Source of the DNA: Spiroplasma helicoides
GTDB taxonomy: Bacteria; Bacillota_I; Bacilli_A; Mycoplasmatales; Mycoplasmataceae
Assembly (NCBI RefSeq): GCF_001715535.1
Contig: NZ_CP017015.1
Span: 434,001 to 498,000 of the forward strand
Direction: 5' to 3'
DNA length: 64,000 bases
Of this stretch, positions 1-9,055 are shown one piece after another. A model generated the notes under the pieces. It was not told where the DNA came from, did not search any database, and saw only the letters and a program-made list of their open reading frames with translations. The position numbers were made by a program, and so were the translations under genes. Position 1 is the first letter of the stretch. Each line of letters opens with the position of its first letter.

Positions 1-1166
1 TTTGAAAAACACCAAACTTTGATTTATTCTTAGATGCTATTAGAACTACTAGTGCAAGATTATTTCCAAACTTTATGTTTTTAGATCAACCATACAATCA
101 ACATGAAAAATGAAATGCCAATGATAAAAATTCTTGATACTATGAACCAGCAACAATGGGATGTAGAACAAGAGTGTTTGAAAATATAAATGGAGAAAAA
201 ACAAGTGTTGGGAGAGGAAACTTAAGCTTTACATCATTAAACTTACCTTACATAGCATTAGAAATGTTAAGTGAAGAAGGTTTATTAAATGAAGAAAAAA
301 TCAATTATGAAAAAGCTAAGTTTAGTCAATTAAAAGAAAAATTCATTACAAAAATTAAACAATATTCTGAAGATGTATGCGATCAATTATATGATCGTTA
401 TAAATATCAAGTTAGTGCTGTTGCAAAAGAGTTTCCATTTTTAATGAAAAACAATGTTTTAAGTGGAGGAGCAAATCTAGAACAAGACGAATTTGTTGAA
501 GAAGTATTTAAACAAGGAACTTTAACAGTTGGTTTTGTTGGATTGGCTGAAGCATTAAAAGCGGTTTTAGGTGTTCATCATGGAGAAAGTGATGAAGCTC
601 AAGAATTTGGATTACAAGTTATTCAAGAAATTAATAATGTTGCTAATGATTGAAAAGCAAAAACTCATTTAAATTATGGTGTTATTGCAACTCCTGCAGA
701 ATCTGTTGCAGGAAGAATGGCAAAAATTACTAGAAAAACTTTTGGAACAATTGATGAAGTTACTTCAAGAGATTACTTTACAAATTCAAATCACGTTCCA
801 GTTTACTATAATATTTCAGCAATTGAAAAAGTTAAAAAAGAAGCTGCATATCACCCAATTACACTTGGGGGAAGTATAAGTTATATTGAACTTGATGGAG
901 AAGCTAAAAAAAATCTGCATGCCGTTTTATCTGTAATTAATGCAATGAGAGTAAATGGAACAAATTATGGAAGTTTAAATCATCCAGTTGATAGATGTAA
1001 AAGTTGTCACTATACTTCTTTAATTCCTTTCAAATGTCCAATGTGTAACAATAGTGATATTTCAAGAACAAGAAGAATTACAGGTTATTTAGTTGGAGAT
1101 CTTGATGGGTGAAATCAAGGAAAACAATCCGAAGAAGCAGAAAGAGTTAAACATAAAGTTAAATAG
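1..1166 (+). CDS. nrdD: Anaerobic ribonucleoside-triphosphate reductase (C-terminal part)
   Basis: This is the C-terminal part of the oxygen-sensitive glycyl-radical enzyme that reduces ribonucleotides to deoxyribonucleotides in the cytoplasm. The reading frame is open from base 3 with TGA as Trp; the N-terminus lies outside the window. Visible family signatures are ATMGCRTRV near base 150, the zinc-binding pair CKSC and CPMC near the end, and RITGYLVGD, the RxxGY glycyl-radical loop, close to the C-terminus. The stop is TAG at 1164-1166. nrdG, its activase, starts 2 bases after the stop, so the two are co-transcribed. I see no frame damage in the visible part. Confidence 0.95.
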
Positions 1167-1168
1167 AA

Positions 1169-1675
1169 ATGAAAATACTTAAAATATTTAAAGAAACTAT
1201 TAGTGATGGACCTGGAATAAGATATTCAATTTATGTAGCTGGATGCTTACATGCTTGTCCAGGATGTCATAATTTATTAAGTTGAAGTTTTAAAGTTGGA
1301 AAAGAATTTGATAAAGAGTATGAAGATCAAATTATTAATGATTTAAAATCTAATCCATTATTAAATGGAGTTACATTTAGTGGGGGAGATCCAATGTTTA
1401 GTGCAAAAGAAATTTTAGCATTAATCAAAAGAATCAAACAAGAAACTAATTTAAACATTTGACTATACACAGGTTTTACTATCGAAGAATTAATAGATCA
1501 AAAAAATGATAATGAAGATACATTAGCTCGATTTGAAATTTTAAAAGAAATTGACACATTAGTTGATGGAAGATTTATTAAAGATTTATATGATCCTGAA
1601 ATTTTATATCGAGGTAGTAGCAATCAAAGATTAATAGATACAAAAGAGTATTTAAAGCAAAATAATATAAAATAA
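1169..1675 (+). CDS. nrdG: Anaerobic ribonucleotide reductase activating protein (radical SAM)
   Basis: A 168-residue radical SAM enzyme that makes the glycyl radical on NrdD using S-adenosylmethionine and a 4Fe-4S cluster. The cluster-binding cysteines are C26, C30 and C33 (CLHACPGC, the Cx3Cx2C spacing), and a later TFSGGDP motif is the usual SAM-binding GGE/GGDP segment. The length is normal for NrdG. The ATG is 2 bases downstream of the nrdD stop, which implies translational coupling; no separate strong ribosome binding site is needed or obvious. A hairpin terminator follows at once. Confidence 0.95.
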
Positions 1676-1705
1676 AAACAACTTTTTGAAAAGTTGTTTT
1701 TATTT
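1676..1705 (+). terminator. Rho-independent terminator of nrdDG
   Basis: An 11-bp stem (AAACAACTTTT with its complement AAAAGTTGTTT) is followed by a T-rich tract. It begins at the nrdG stop codon and closes the nrdDG operon. Confidence 0.85.
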
Positions 1706-1707
1706 TA

Positions 1708-1848
1708 TTATGATTCCATTGTTCAGTTAAAAATTATGTCTGAATACTTCTCATAATTTTCATTAATCATTGATCTTTTCATAGAATCTTTTGATTTTGT
1801 AGATTCTTTACTCTGATTATATAAATCTTTTAATCTTTCTTCATTAAC
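1708..1848 (-). pseudogene. Tail of a decayed gene, function unknown
   Basis: On the minus strand about 47 codons are open and end with TAA (complement of 1708-1710). The peptide is charged and looks like real coding sequence (for example NEERLKDLYNQ and NENYEKYSD), with one TGA-encoded Trp near its end. It is preceded by an in-frame stop, has no ribosome binding site and no good start, and the DNA beyond it is noncoding. I read it as the C-terminal scrap of a lost gene. I do not recognise the family. Confidence 0.4.
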
Positions 1849-2905
1849 TTACATTACAGAAATATTTATATCCTTATAAGTATACTAATGAATTTTATTA
1901 AAAGTTTTAACTTTTTTTTGATATATAAAATTAATGTTAATTCAGATAATAAAAATGTCTGCATATTGTTTATAAATTTATTAATAATAAAAACATTAAT
2001 ATTTATAACAACTTTTTTAATTAAGTTTCTTTTGTTTATTTTAGGCAATTCTTTTATTATAAAAACTATTATATCTAAATTTTAATTAAAAATATACTTT
2101 GACATCTTATTGTTTATGTTATTATTAAAGAGAAATATGAGTAAATTAGTCACATATACAATTGGCTTTTAGTATTAAAAAGGAAATTCTACACAAAAAT
2201 AAAAATGCATTTTTAAAAATAAATAAAAAAGCTTATATTAGGTAAAAGTTTAAAAAAGTATATAAACGTTATGCATTTCCTAAATAATTAGTTTATTAAA
2301 AAGAAAATATTATAAGCCCAAAATTAAATATTTAAAATTTTTTATTAATAAGTTTTTAAGTCTTGATATTAAATAAATAACATTTTAATATTTATTATTT
2401 AGATGAGTACTATGTAATATAAAATAAACCAAATAATATATTATAATTTAAAATATATTTATTAATTAATTTTAAATATGCAAAAGAAAACAACTATTAA
2501 TTAGTTTAAATAAATATAATAATACTTAAAACTAAAAAATATATACACTATATATATTTTTTTATAAACAAGTTCTAAAATTAATATTTTGATTTGAAAT
2601 ATTGAAAACTTTAAATTTTCAAAAAAATAAAAATAATTAAATTAAATTATTTAATAATATCACTTAAGAATAAAAATATTTTATTTTTGGAAAAGTTAAA
2701 TAATAACTTTTTATATAATATATTGCTTTTTCAAAAAGTTTATTTATTAGAATTTAAATAAGTTAATAGTTATTTTAATTTATAAAAATAATTTAAATAA
2801 AAATCATTAATTTAGAATTAACATTACCTTTTTAATTTTTTTAAAAAGTTATTGATTTTCTTTGTGAAAATGATAATATTAAATCATAAAAGAAAGGAAG
2901 ATATT
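1849..2905. other. Long AT-rich intergenic stretch without a convincing gene
   Basis: About 1 kb of extremely AT-rich DNA. A 65-codon open frame on the + strand (1888-2085) and an overlapping one on the minus strand are only Phe/Ile/Leu-rich low-complexity translation, without ribosome binding sites. Just before the next gene there is a possible promoter (TTGATT at 2852, TAATAT at 2874) and a clear AGAAAGGAAG ribosome binding site at 2891-2900. The rest may be decayed gene remains. Confidence 0.5.
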
Positions 2906-3787
2906 ATGAAAAAGTTATTAGCAATCCTTGGTTCAACTACTATTACTGCATCTTCTGTAGTTGGTTCGACATATATATTTAATAACACAAATTTTTTTAA
3001 AAAGGGTGTTGGAGATAATTATAAACAAAATTTAGATTGAAATGAATTAGAAAGCAAAATTAATGATATAAGTAAAAGTTTGGAAAATGAGAGTTTTTAT
3101 AACAATTTTAACTTTGGCACTAAGATTAAAAATAATGCAGAATTTACATCAGCAGCATCTGTTTTTCAAAATAAAACAAAAAGTTTGATAAATGATCTAA
3201 AGAATGGAAATATAAAATTAGAAAATTTAATAGAAGATCTTAAAACTAAGGTAAACAAATCAGACCTACCAAATTTTAATGATTATTACAATAACGACTC
3301 TATTAATGATTATTACAATAAAGATAAAAACAAGAATTTTTTAGAAAATAAAACTTCTAATTTTATAACAGCAAATTCTTTTGATAAGAACTATAAACTT
3401 GTAAAAACACTAAAAGGTTTAAAGGCAGCAACCACAACAATTACTGCAGTTGCTGCAGTTGCTGCAGCAGGATATTGATCAATTTCTTGACTTGGATTTG
3501 CTCCTAACGCTATTGCTGCAACAGCCGTTGCAGTAGCTTCTGGAATAGCAACCGGCATAATAGACGGATTATTAGTTGAATACGATACTAAAGAAAATAT
3601 TTTTAAAAAAGAGCTTAATCTTGGAAAGTATCTTAAAGCAGGATATGATTTATATAAATATAGCTCAATTGCAGTAGGGGTGCTTTTGGGCACTTTATCA
3701 GCGACTGCATGATCTGTACCATCAATTATTCCTTCATTTGCAGTATTCTCTGCATTTATGGCTTTAAAAGATTATTTAGAATATTAG
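2906..3787 (+). CDS. Secreted or membrane-inserted protein with Ala-rich hydrophobic C-terminal half
   Basis: 293 residues, not recognised. The start ATG follows AGAAAGGAAG by five bases; an earlier in-frame ATG is less well placed. The N-terminus (MKKLLAILGSTTITASS) is a signal sequence without a lipobox cysteine, so this is not a classical lipoprotein. Residues 30-160 are hydrophilic, Asn/Lys-rich and probably helical, with a short NDYYN repeat. Residues about 170-215 form a long Ala/Val/Thr-rich hydrophobic segment, and another hydrophobic stretch follows near 250-280. This soluble-head, hydrophobic-tail layout fits an anchored surface protein; a pore-forming role is only a guess. The gene is monocistronic, between two long AT-rich gaps. 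Confidence 0.75.
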
Positions 3788-4523
3788 ATTAAAAGATTAA
3801 ATATATTTAAAAATTTTATTATTTGATATATAAATTTCCTTTTTTATTAAATTTGATTTGAAGTATTATAGTTAATTTTTGCATTTTAACTTTATTTTGC
3901 ATAAATAATAAGCTGAGTTTATTTATCTTTTATAATTTTTAAAATGAGTAAAATTTTCATTTAATTTTATTTCATTCTAATTTAATTGATAAAATCTCTA
4001 CACTCATTTATATATATTTAACAGTTTTGAGTATTGAATATTGTTATTTTTTTACAATTAAATATAAATATTAGTTTATACTATTAATTATAAATTTTTA
4101 AACTATAAGTTTTCTTTAAAAATATAAATTTTAAAGATAATGCACCCAACATTCTAATTGTATTTTAAAATTTTTTATACATTTTTTTATATTTAAATTA
4201 AATAATAATTAATTTTTTTTAACATTAACGAAGTTTTAGATTAATTTTTTTAAACTTTAATTATTTAAAATTGTTGTATTACATTTATTAATTAAAGTTA
4301 TTTATATAAGCTATTTTCTTGCATTTGAAAAGGTATACTTAAATTAAAAATAATACTTAGAGTTGCTTATTTTTTTATTTAATATAAATAAACCACAGAA
4401 AATTATTACTTTTTTAATCATACTATTTGTTTATAATATTATAAGTTTTTTCACTTTTATTAATTATAAATAAGAATTTATAAATATATAATTATATTAA
4501 TTAATAAATTTTTAAGGAGATAA
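3788..4523. other. AT-rich intergenic stretch, no gene seen
   Basis: About 735 bases of nearly pure A/T without an open frame of coding character on either strand. The last 15 bases carry AAGGAGA, the ribosome binding site of the next small gene. I see no RNA gene or structured repeat. Confidence 0.5.
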
Positions 4524-4976
4524 ATGGAGTTATTAGAGTGATTATATTTGTTTTGACCTCGGTTAAGTTATTATCAAGAGGATTTAGATAAAAAAATACT
4601 AGTTAAAAATATAATTTTTAACTATATATTTTTTAGCATTATCGAATATATAACATGAACTATTGTTGTTGTCTTTGTAGCATTTGATTTTTTTAAACTA
4701 ACTACAGATAGTTATTTAAAATGAACAATGTATTGTTTTATACCAGCAATTCTAAGTATTATTATTCAGCAAACATTCATTTTTAATAACTCAATTAATA
4801 AATTAAAAGTACATTTATACAATGAGAATATAAAACATAAATACTGATTTTGCTTTTTTATATTTATAGCTTTTTTCTATAATGTTGTGCGTTATTATAA
4901 TGTAGAAAAAGAATGCAAAATATTAGGTTATACTATTAAATTTAAGAAAAACACAAAGCGATCTATAGTTGTTTAA
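4524..4976 (+). CDS. Small multi-pass membrane protein, function unknown
   Basis: A 150-residue protein visible only when TGA is read as Trp: codons 6 and 11 are both TGA. It has an AAGGAGA ribosome binding site just upstream. Hydrophobic segments lie at about residues 35-55 (FSIIEYITW onward), 70-90 and 112-125, giving three likely membrane helices, and a basic tail (KFKKNTKR) at the C-terminus probably faces the cytoplasm. A hairpin terminator follows closely, so it is a single-gene unit. I do not recognise a family. The hydrophobic-head, charged-tail layout resembles the gene at 15,818, but I could not show homology. Confidence 0.7.
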
Positions 4977-4988
4977 ATATTTAAATGA

Positions 4989-5017
4989 AAATAAACTAAC
5001 TAGTTTATTTTTTTTAT
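4989..5017 (+). terminator. Rho-independent terminator
   Basis: The stem AAATAAACT / AGTTTATTT with a 4-base loop is followed by a run of T. It lies 12 bases after the stop of the small membrane protein gene. Confidence 0.8.
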
Positions 5018-5391
5018 TTTGATTGATTATATATATTTCGTTTTGTTATTTATTATTGAGTAGTTTAATAGAATAAGTTTTACAATGCTCATTAAAGTCT
5101 TTATATAAAATTTTTTAAAAATCAAAATAAAATACTGAGTTTATTTTTTGAATAAAAAAGGTTTTAATAAATTCTATATATAAATTTGGTACAAGATTAT
5201 TTTTTATTTTACAATTTTTTATTTAATTAAAAAATTTTAAACGGTTAAAGTCACGAGTATAAAGATATTCTAAAAAGATTATGCCTTTATTGAAAAAATT
5301 AATAAAAATACTTTATCTCTTATAACTATTTTTACAAATATAAAAAATAAATATTTATGAGTTATAATATTTATGAAAGGAAAGTTTAAAA
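5018..5391. other. Intergenic stretch with leader of the next gene
   Basis: AT-rich, no gene seen. GAAAGGAAAG at about 5375-5384 is the ribosome binding site of the next gene. Confidence 0.5.
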
Positions 5392-5895
5392 GTGATGTAC
5401 AAAAAAATATTTAAAACTTTAAGTTTTTTACCAGTTATTATAGCTCCTTTAAAAATACAATCATGTTCTGATACAGGAGAAAGATATCCGGAATTTTTTC
5501 AAAAAGATTTAAGTCAAACAGTTAAAGTAGGAGAAATGATATATATTGACATTAGCATAGTTCAACCTAGAGATTGAGCTTACTTTGGTGTAGGTCATTA
5601 CAATATGGCTCTTGAAGATGATGGTGTAACAAAAAAACCTGATATTTTAAGTGATTTTATATTTATTACAGGAGATTATCCAGAAGAAGTGCAAGATGCA
5701 CTACCAGATGATTATCCTGCTTGATCAAAAACTTTTTTTCTAGATAACGGAACAGGTAAGGGTACCATAAGATTTAAAGCAACAGCTAAGGGTGAAAGTC
5801 ATATAAAAGCTGGATATCGCTATCTTGTTAATGAAAATGGAAAATTAGATTATGGTCATACTATTTATATAGATGGAATAATCAAAAGTGTGTAA
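5392..5895 (+). CDS. Lipoprotein, possibly chagasin-like protease inhibitor
   Basis: 167 residues. An N-terminal signal ends in a weak lipobox (KIQSC near residue 24), so the mature protein should be lipid-anchored outside the cell. The body resembles the chagasin / I42 cysteine-protease inhibitor fold: VKVGE followed by a beta strand, a DWAYFG segment where the family has its NPTTGYxW loop, and a late block GTIRFKATAKGESHI followed by AGYRYL, very like the family's FKAxxxGxxxIxxxYRR core. The match is by eye and the first loop is atypical. Translation may start at GTG 5392 (8 bases after the ribosome binding site) or at ATG 5395. A related gene follows 26 bases later. Confidence 0.65.
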
Positions 5896-5921
5896 ATTTT
5901 TTATAAATAAGGAGACAAATT

Positions 5922-6386
5922 ATGAGTAAATTTATTAAAAACTTGAGCTTAGCTTTCACAATTAGTTTAGGCTTATTTTCATTATCTTGTTCTAAAAAAC
6001 CCACTAGAACAGAGCCAGAGTTTGAAAAAATTGAAAACCAAAGTTTTAAACTACAAGAAGGTACTAAAAGATTTGTAATTAAAGTAAAAAATCCTTGAGA
6101 ATGAGGTTTTTTCTATGGTGATTTTTCAAAGGAATTCTTTAAGGTAAAGTATTTTTATTATTCATTAGACGAGGAAGATATAAAATATCATATGGAAGAT
6201 GCTCCTAATTTTTTAGTAGACTCAACTCCAGATGAAGATGGCAGAGAAACGGGTTGATTTTATATTTATGTAATACCAATAAAAGTTGGGGAATTTATAG
6301 ATTATGGTCTGCATTATTCTATTAGAACAGAAAATGGTAAAAGAGTATGGACTAATACTAAATTTAATATTGCAATTGTAGAATAA
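5922..6386 (+). CDS. Lipoprotein, possibly chagasin-like (paralogue)
   Basis: 154 residues. The start ATG is 7 bases after GGAG. The signal peptide ends in FSLSC, a good lipobox (Cys near residue 23). Downstream the protein follows the same plan as its neighbour at 5392: an EGTKRF strand, an NPWEWGF loop matching the NPxxGY position of chagasin-type inhibitors, and a late VGEFIDYGLHYSI block. If that reading is right the two are surface inhibitors of papain-like proteases; otherwise they are small beta-sandwich lipoproteins of unknown role. One Trp is encoded by TGG, the others by TGA. It is probably in one operon with the preceding gene; the IS element begins 110 bases downstream. Confidence 0.65.
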
Positions 6387-6496
6387 TTATTTTTCATTAG
6401 AAAAAAAATAAAACTTAATTTATAGGATTATAAATCATAATAAAAAAAAGTTGTAAATAAACTAAAAATCTTGAAATAATAATATAATCTAAAAAG

Positions 6497-6525
6497 AGAA
6501 AAAAGGAAGCTAAGTAGACCAGTTG
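6497..6525 (+). repeat. Left terminal inverted repeat of IS copy 1
   Basis: It pairs with 7949-7977. The outermost bases AGAA and the inner block TAAGTAGACCA are shared, with mismatches between. Confidence 0.8.
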
Positions 6526-6560
6526 TATATACAACTGGTTTTTATATTAGAAAGGAAAAT

Positions 6561-7928
6561 ATGCCTAGAAAGTATAGTGAAGATTTAAAAAAGAATGCCT
6601 TAAAAAGGTATTGGTCAGGAGAAAATTTAGATAAAATCGCTTTAGAAATGAATATTAAGGCTGGTTCTCAATTAATAAGAATTTGAGATAAAAAAAGTAA
6701 ACTTACTCATTATGATAGTAGAATTAAAACATGCAAAGAAGTTGAAATAATGAGTAAAAAATTAAAAAAAGAATTTGTATCTAAGGATTTAAAAACAAAA
6801 GAAAAAGAAAATAAAGTTTTAAAAGAAAAAATTAGACTTTTAGAAAAACAATTAAAGTTCGAAAAAGAAGAAAAGATATTAGCAATGGCAAGTAAAGAAA
6901 TTTTGGAAAAGTCCATACCTTCTTGCACAGCAACTATAATGTTGAACATGTTGAAGATGAGCAAGAAGGACAAGATAATGATAATGGCAACAAAAGCTTA
7001 TAAACATTATGCATGCTGTCAAATATATTATTTTATTGCTAAGCATGGTATGGGGACTAATAGATTAATTAGTTATTTTAAAATTCATAAAAATACATTT
7101 TCTAAGTTTAAACTAAAAAATAATTTAGAGAACCCAATAATTATATTTAAAAATGGTCTATATTTTAATGATTTACCAAATTTTAATAGTCCTAAATATA
7201 CAATAGCCAAAAAACTAATAATAGACTATAATCTAAAAAATAATAGTTTAGCAAGCGGCGCAAATTTAATAAGTAAGTGAATTTATGTAAATAAAGGCGT
7301 AAAAGTATCTGAAAAAATGATTAGAAAAATTAGAGTAGATCATCCATGAATATTAAATAATCCAAGTAGAAAGAAACGTAGTGTTAAGAAATCAGAATCA
7401 AAAAAACATAATATCTATGTTAGAGAAGACTTGGTGGAAATGAATTATAGTCGACCAAATATAATTGGTATGGATGGAACAAACTTTAAGATATTTTTAA
7501 ATAATGGAAAAAACAGAAGTAAAATTAATTGTTTAATATCATATGATTGAGAAAAAAGAACTATAGTTAGTTATAGTTTTGATAAAAGTGAAAATTCAAA
7601 TAGTGCATTATCTGTTTTTAAAGAAACAAATAACTATGCCATTGAAAAAGCAAATCAAAAGATAATACAATCTGATAGAGGTTCTGCCTTTGCTAATGAG
7701 CTTATTTTTAACTATGTAAATGAAAATGATTTTATAGTTCATTCTATGTCTAAAAAAGGCTTTAAACATAATGCACCAACCGAAAGTCTAAATGGATGAA
7801 TTAAACAAAAATTTTATAAAACTTTTGGTAATAAATTTGAAAATAAGGAGAATTTTTATTATTATTTTAAGAAGTTCTCAAATATTTACAATAATTTACA
7901 ACAAATAAAATATAATTTTAATATATAA
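6561..7928 (+). CDS. IS3-family-like transposase, single open frame
   Basis: 455 residues in one frame, with no frameshift between the usual OrfA and OrfB parts. Residues 1-45 (starting MPRKYSEDLKKNALKRY) form a helix-turn-helix of IS3 OrfA type; about 60-115 is a leucine-zipper-like coiled coil. The catalytic core has D305 (GMDGTNF), D372 (QSDRGSAF) and E408 (APTESLNGW) with exactly 35 residues between the last two, the DD35E spacing of IS3 elements. The ribosome binding site is GAAAGGAAAAT before the ATG. All catalytic residues are present, so the copy may be active. The copy at 33,900-35,267 encodes the same protein. Confidence 0.9.
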
Positions 7929-7948
7929 AAGACCATTTATTATATTTG

Positions 7949-7977
7949 CAAATGGTCTACTTAACTTCCGTTATTCT
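7949..7977 (-). repeat. Right terminal inverted repeat of IS copy 1
   Basis: The inverted partner of 6497-6525. It ends with CTTCCGTTATTCT at the element boundary. Confidence 0.8.
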
Positions 7978-7978
7978 C

Positions 7979-8083
7979 AATGACTACTTTATTAAAAATA
8001 AATTAGTTAAAGTAAAATTTTATTATTCTGAAGATGTTGGTTGTACAATAAATTTCAAATATGGAGAACCAGTACAAAATTAA
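7979..8083 (+). pseudogene. C-terminal remnant of a lipoprotein gene cut by the IS
   Basis: An open frame starts exactly at the IS right end and runs 34 codons to TAA at 8081-8083. It contains KLVKVKFYYSED, close to FKVKYFYYSLDEED in the lipoprotein at 5922, so it is the tail of a third member of that group whose 5' part has been lost. No start or promoter of its own is evident. Confidence 0.65.
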
Positions 8084-8129
8084 ATCTTTACATTTTATAA
8101 GTATTAATAATAAAAATTAAATAAAATTT

Positions 8130-8174
8130 AAAAACTCCTAATATTCAAGTAGTAAAAATAGGAGTTTTTGTTAT
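8130..8174 (+). terminator. Rho-independent terminator
   Basis: An 11-bp stem AAAAACTCCTA / TAGGAGTTTTT with an 18-base loop, ending in T's. It served the gene now truncated by the IS. Confidence 0.8.
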
Positions 8175-8188
8175 TTAAAGTTTTAAAA

Positions 8189-8217
8189 TAACACTTTTAA
8201 TCTATCTATGTTATAAT
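8189..8217 (+). promoter_or_regulatory. Extended -10 promoter of the 8263 lipoprotein operon
   Basis: TGTTATAAT (TATAAT at 8212-8217 preceded by TGT) with an upstream TAACACTTTTA block. The same arrangement recurs before the genes at 16,766, 19,430 and 20,890. Confidence 0.6.
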
Positions 8218-8262
8218 TGAAAAAAGTAAAACATTATCTTATAAATGAAAAGGTTAAATAAT

Positions 8263-9042
8263 ATGAAAAAATTACTGTTAACACTATCATCTATTTTCTT
8301 AATTCAATCAGCTTCTATTGGGGTTGTTTCTTGTAGTTCTTCTGGGGGTAGCTCTGTATGATCTTATGGTATTGGAGATAAAAACTCAGAGTTAAATGCA
8401 TTAGAAGGTTACATAAGTTCTTATAATCGTATTAAAGATCGCAAAAAAGTTGAAGAGATTGTTTATCAATACTTTACACGTAATCAGTTTTTTACATTTG
8501 ACAAGAATTTTTTACCTAGTCAAAAAGGTTATTATGTAAAATTTGAATTTTTAGATGATGATATGAAAAACTATAATTTTAAAGTTACATTAACAGATAT
8601 TATAAAAGTTAACGAGGAAGATGACTTTAACTATGAAACAGTTATTGATGAGAGCTCACGATTAAGTAGAGACTTTAAAATTAGTAAAAGTGATGATACT
8701 AAATATCAAATAGCATTAGATAAATACATTTATAATATTGCAGATGAAAAATTAGAGGAAAAAAATCCTATGATTAAATTACACATCTCAAATTATACTA
8801 AGGACGACACATATTACATAAGTTCAAATGCAAATGACGGGCCTTCTTCCCCATTTATTGATGATTATGATTTTGATAAGTCAGATAAATCATATATTAT
8901 AATTAAATTTAGAAATTTAAATTTACCAGATATAGATGATGTACTTAATGTTCAATTTACTGTGACTAGTGAATATGGTAAACCTGCAGTTGCATTAATT
9001 TACAAAAGAACTGTTAATAAAGATGCAGTTAATAAAATTTAA
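8263..9042 (+). CDS. Surface lipoprotein, short member of a local paralogue pair
   Basis: 259 residues. Signal peptide MKKLLLTLSSIFLIQSASIG, then the lipobox VVSC (Cys 24) and a Ser/Gly-rich linker. The mature part has the local N-terminal module: FDKNFLPSQKGYY followed by a strand-rich NYNFKVTL segment. The closest relative is the gene at 16,766 (FNKNALPNQEGYY, FNFKVTL, and both with a DKYIYNI block). The second gene of the operon (9056) begins 13 bases after the stop. Function unknown; members of such arrays usually serve surface variation or host contact, which here is inference. Confidence 0.85.
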
Positions 9043-9055
9043 AGGAGAAAAAAAT

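Larger units (their letters stand above)
6497..7977 (+). mobile_element. IS3-like insertion sequence, copy 1 (1481 bp, intact)
   Basis: The ends were fixed by comparison with the inverted copy at 33,851-35,331, which has exactly the same length and, as far as I read, the same sequence. The terminal inverted repeats are about 29 bp and imperfect, sharing GGAAG, then C or T, then TAAGTAGACCA. Just inside the left end is a perfect 22-bp palindrome (6518-6539) followed by T's, and just inside the right end a second hairpin (GACCATTT with AAATGGTC), both probably acting as terminators. No target duplication is visible here, and the right flank is the tail of a broken lipoprotein gene, so a deletion accompanied or followed insertion. 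Confidence 0.9.

Noticed and set aside
1888-2085. Small hydrophobic open frame that might be a membrane peptide
   Set aside because: Composition is that of random AT-rich DNA (Phe, Ile, Leu, Lys, Asn only) and no ribosome binding site precedes it.
3391-3693. 100-codon minus-strand open frame
   Set aside because: Antisense to the Ala-rich part of the 2906 gene, without a start signal.
6710-6973. 87-codon open frame on the minus strand inside the transposase gene (repeated at 34,855-35,118 in the other copy)
   Set aside because: It is antisense to the coiled-coil part of the transposase, Ser/Phe-rich, and has no ribosome binding site; a mirror effect of Lys/Glu-rich codons.
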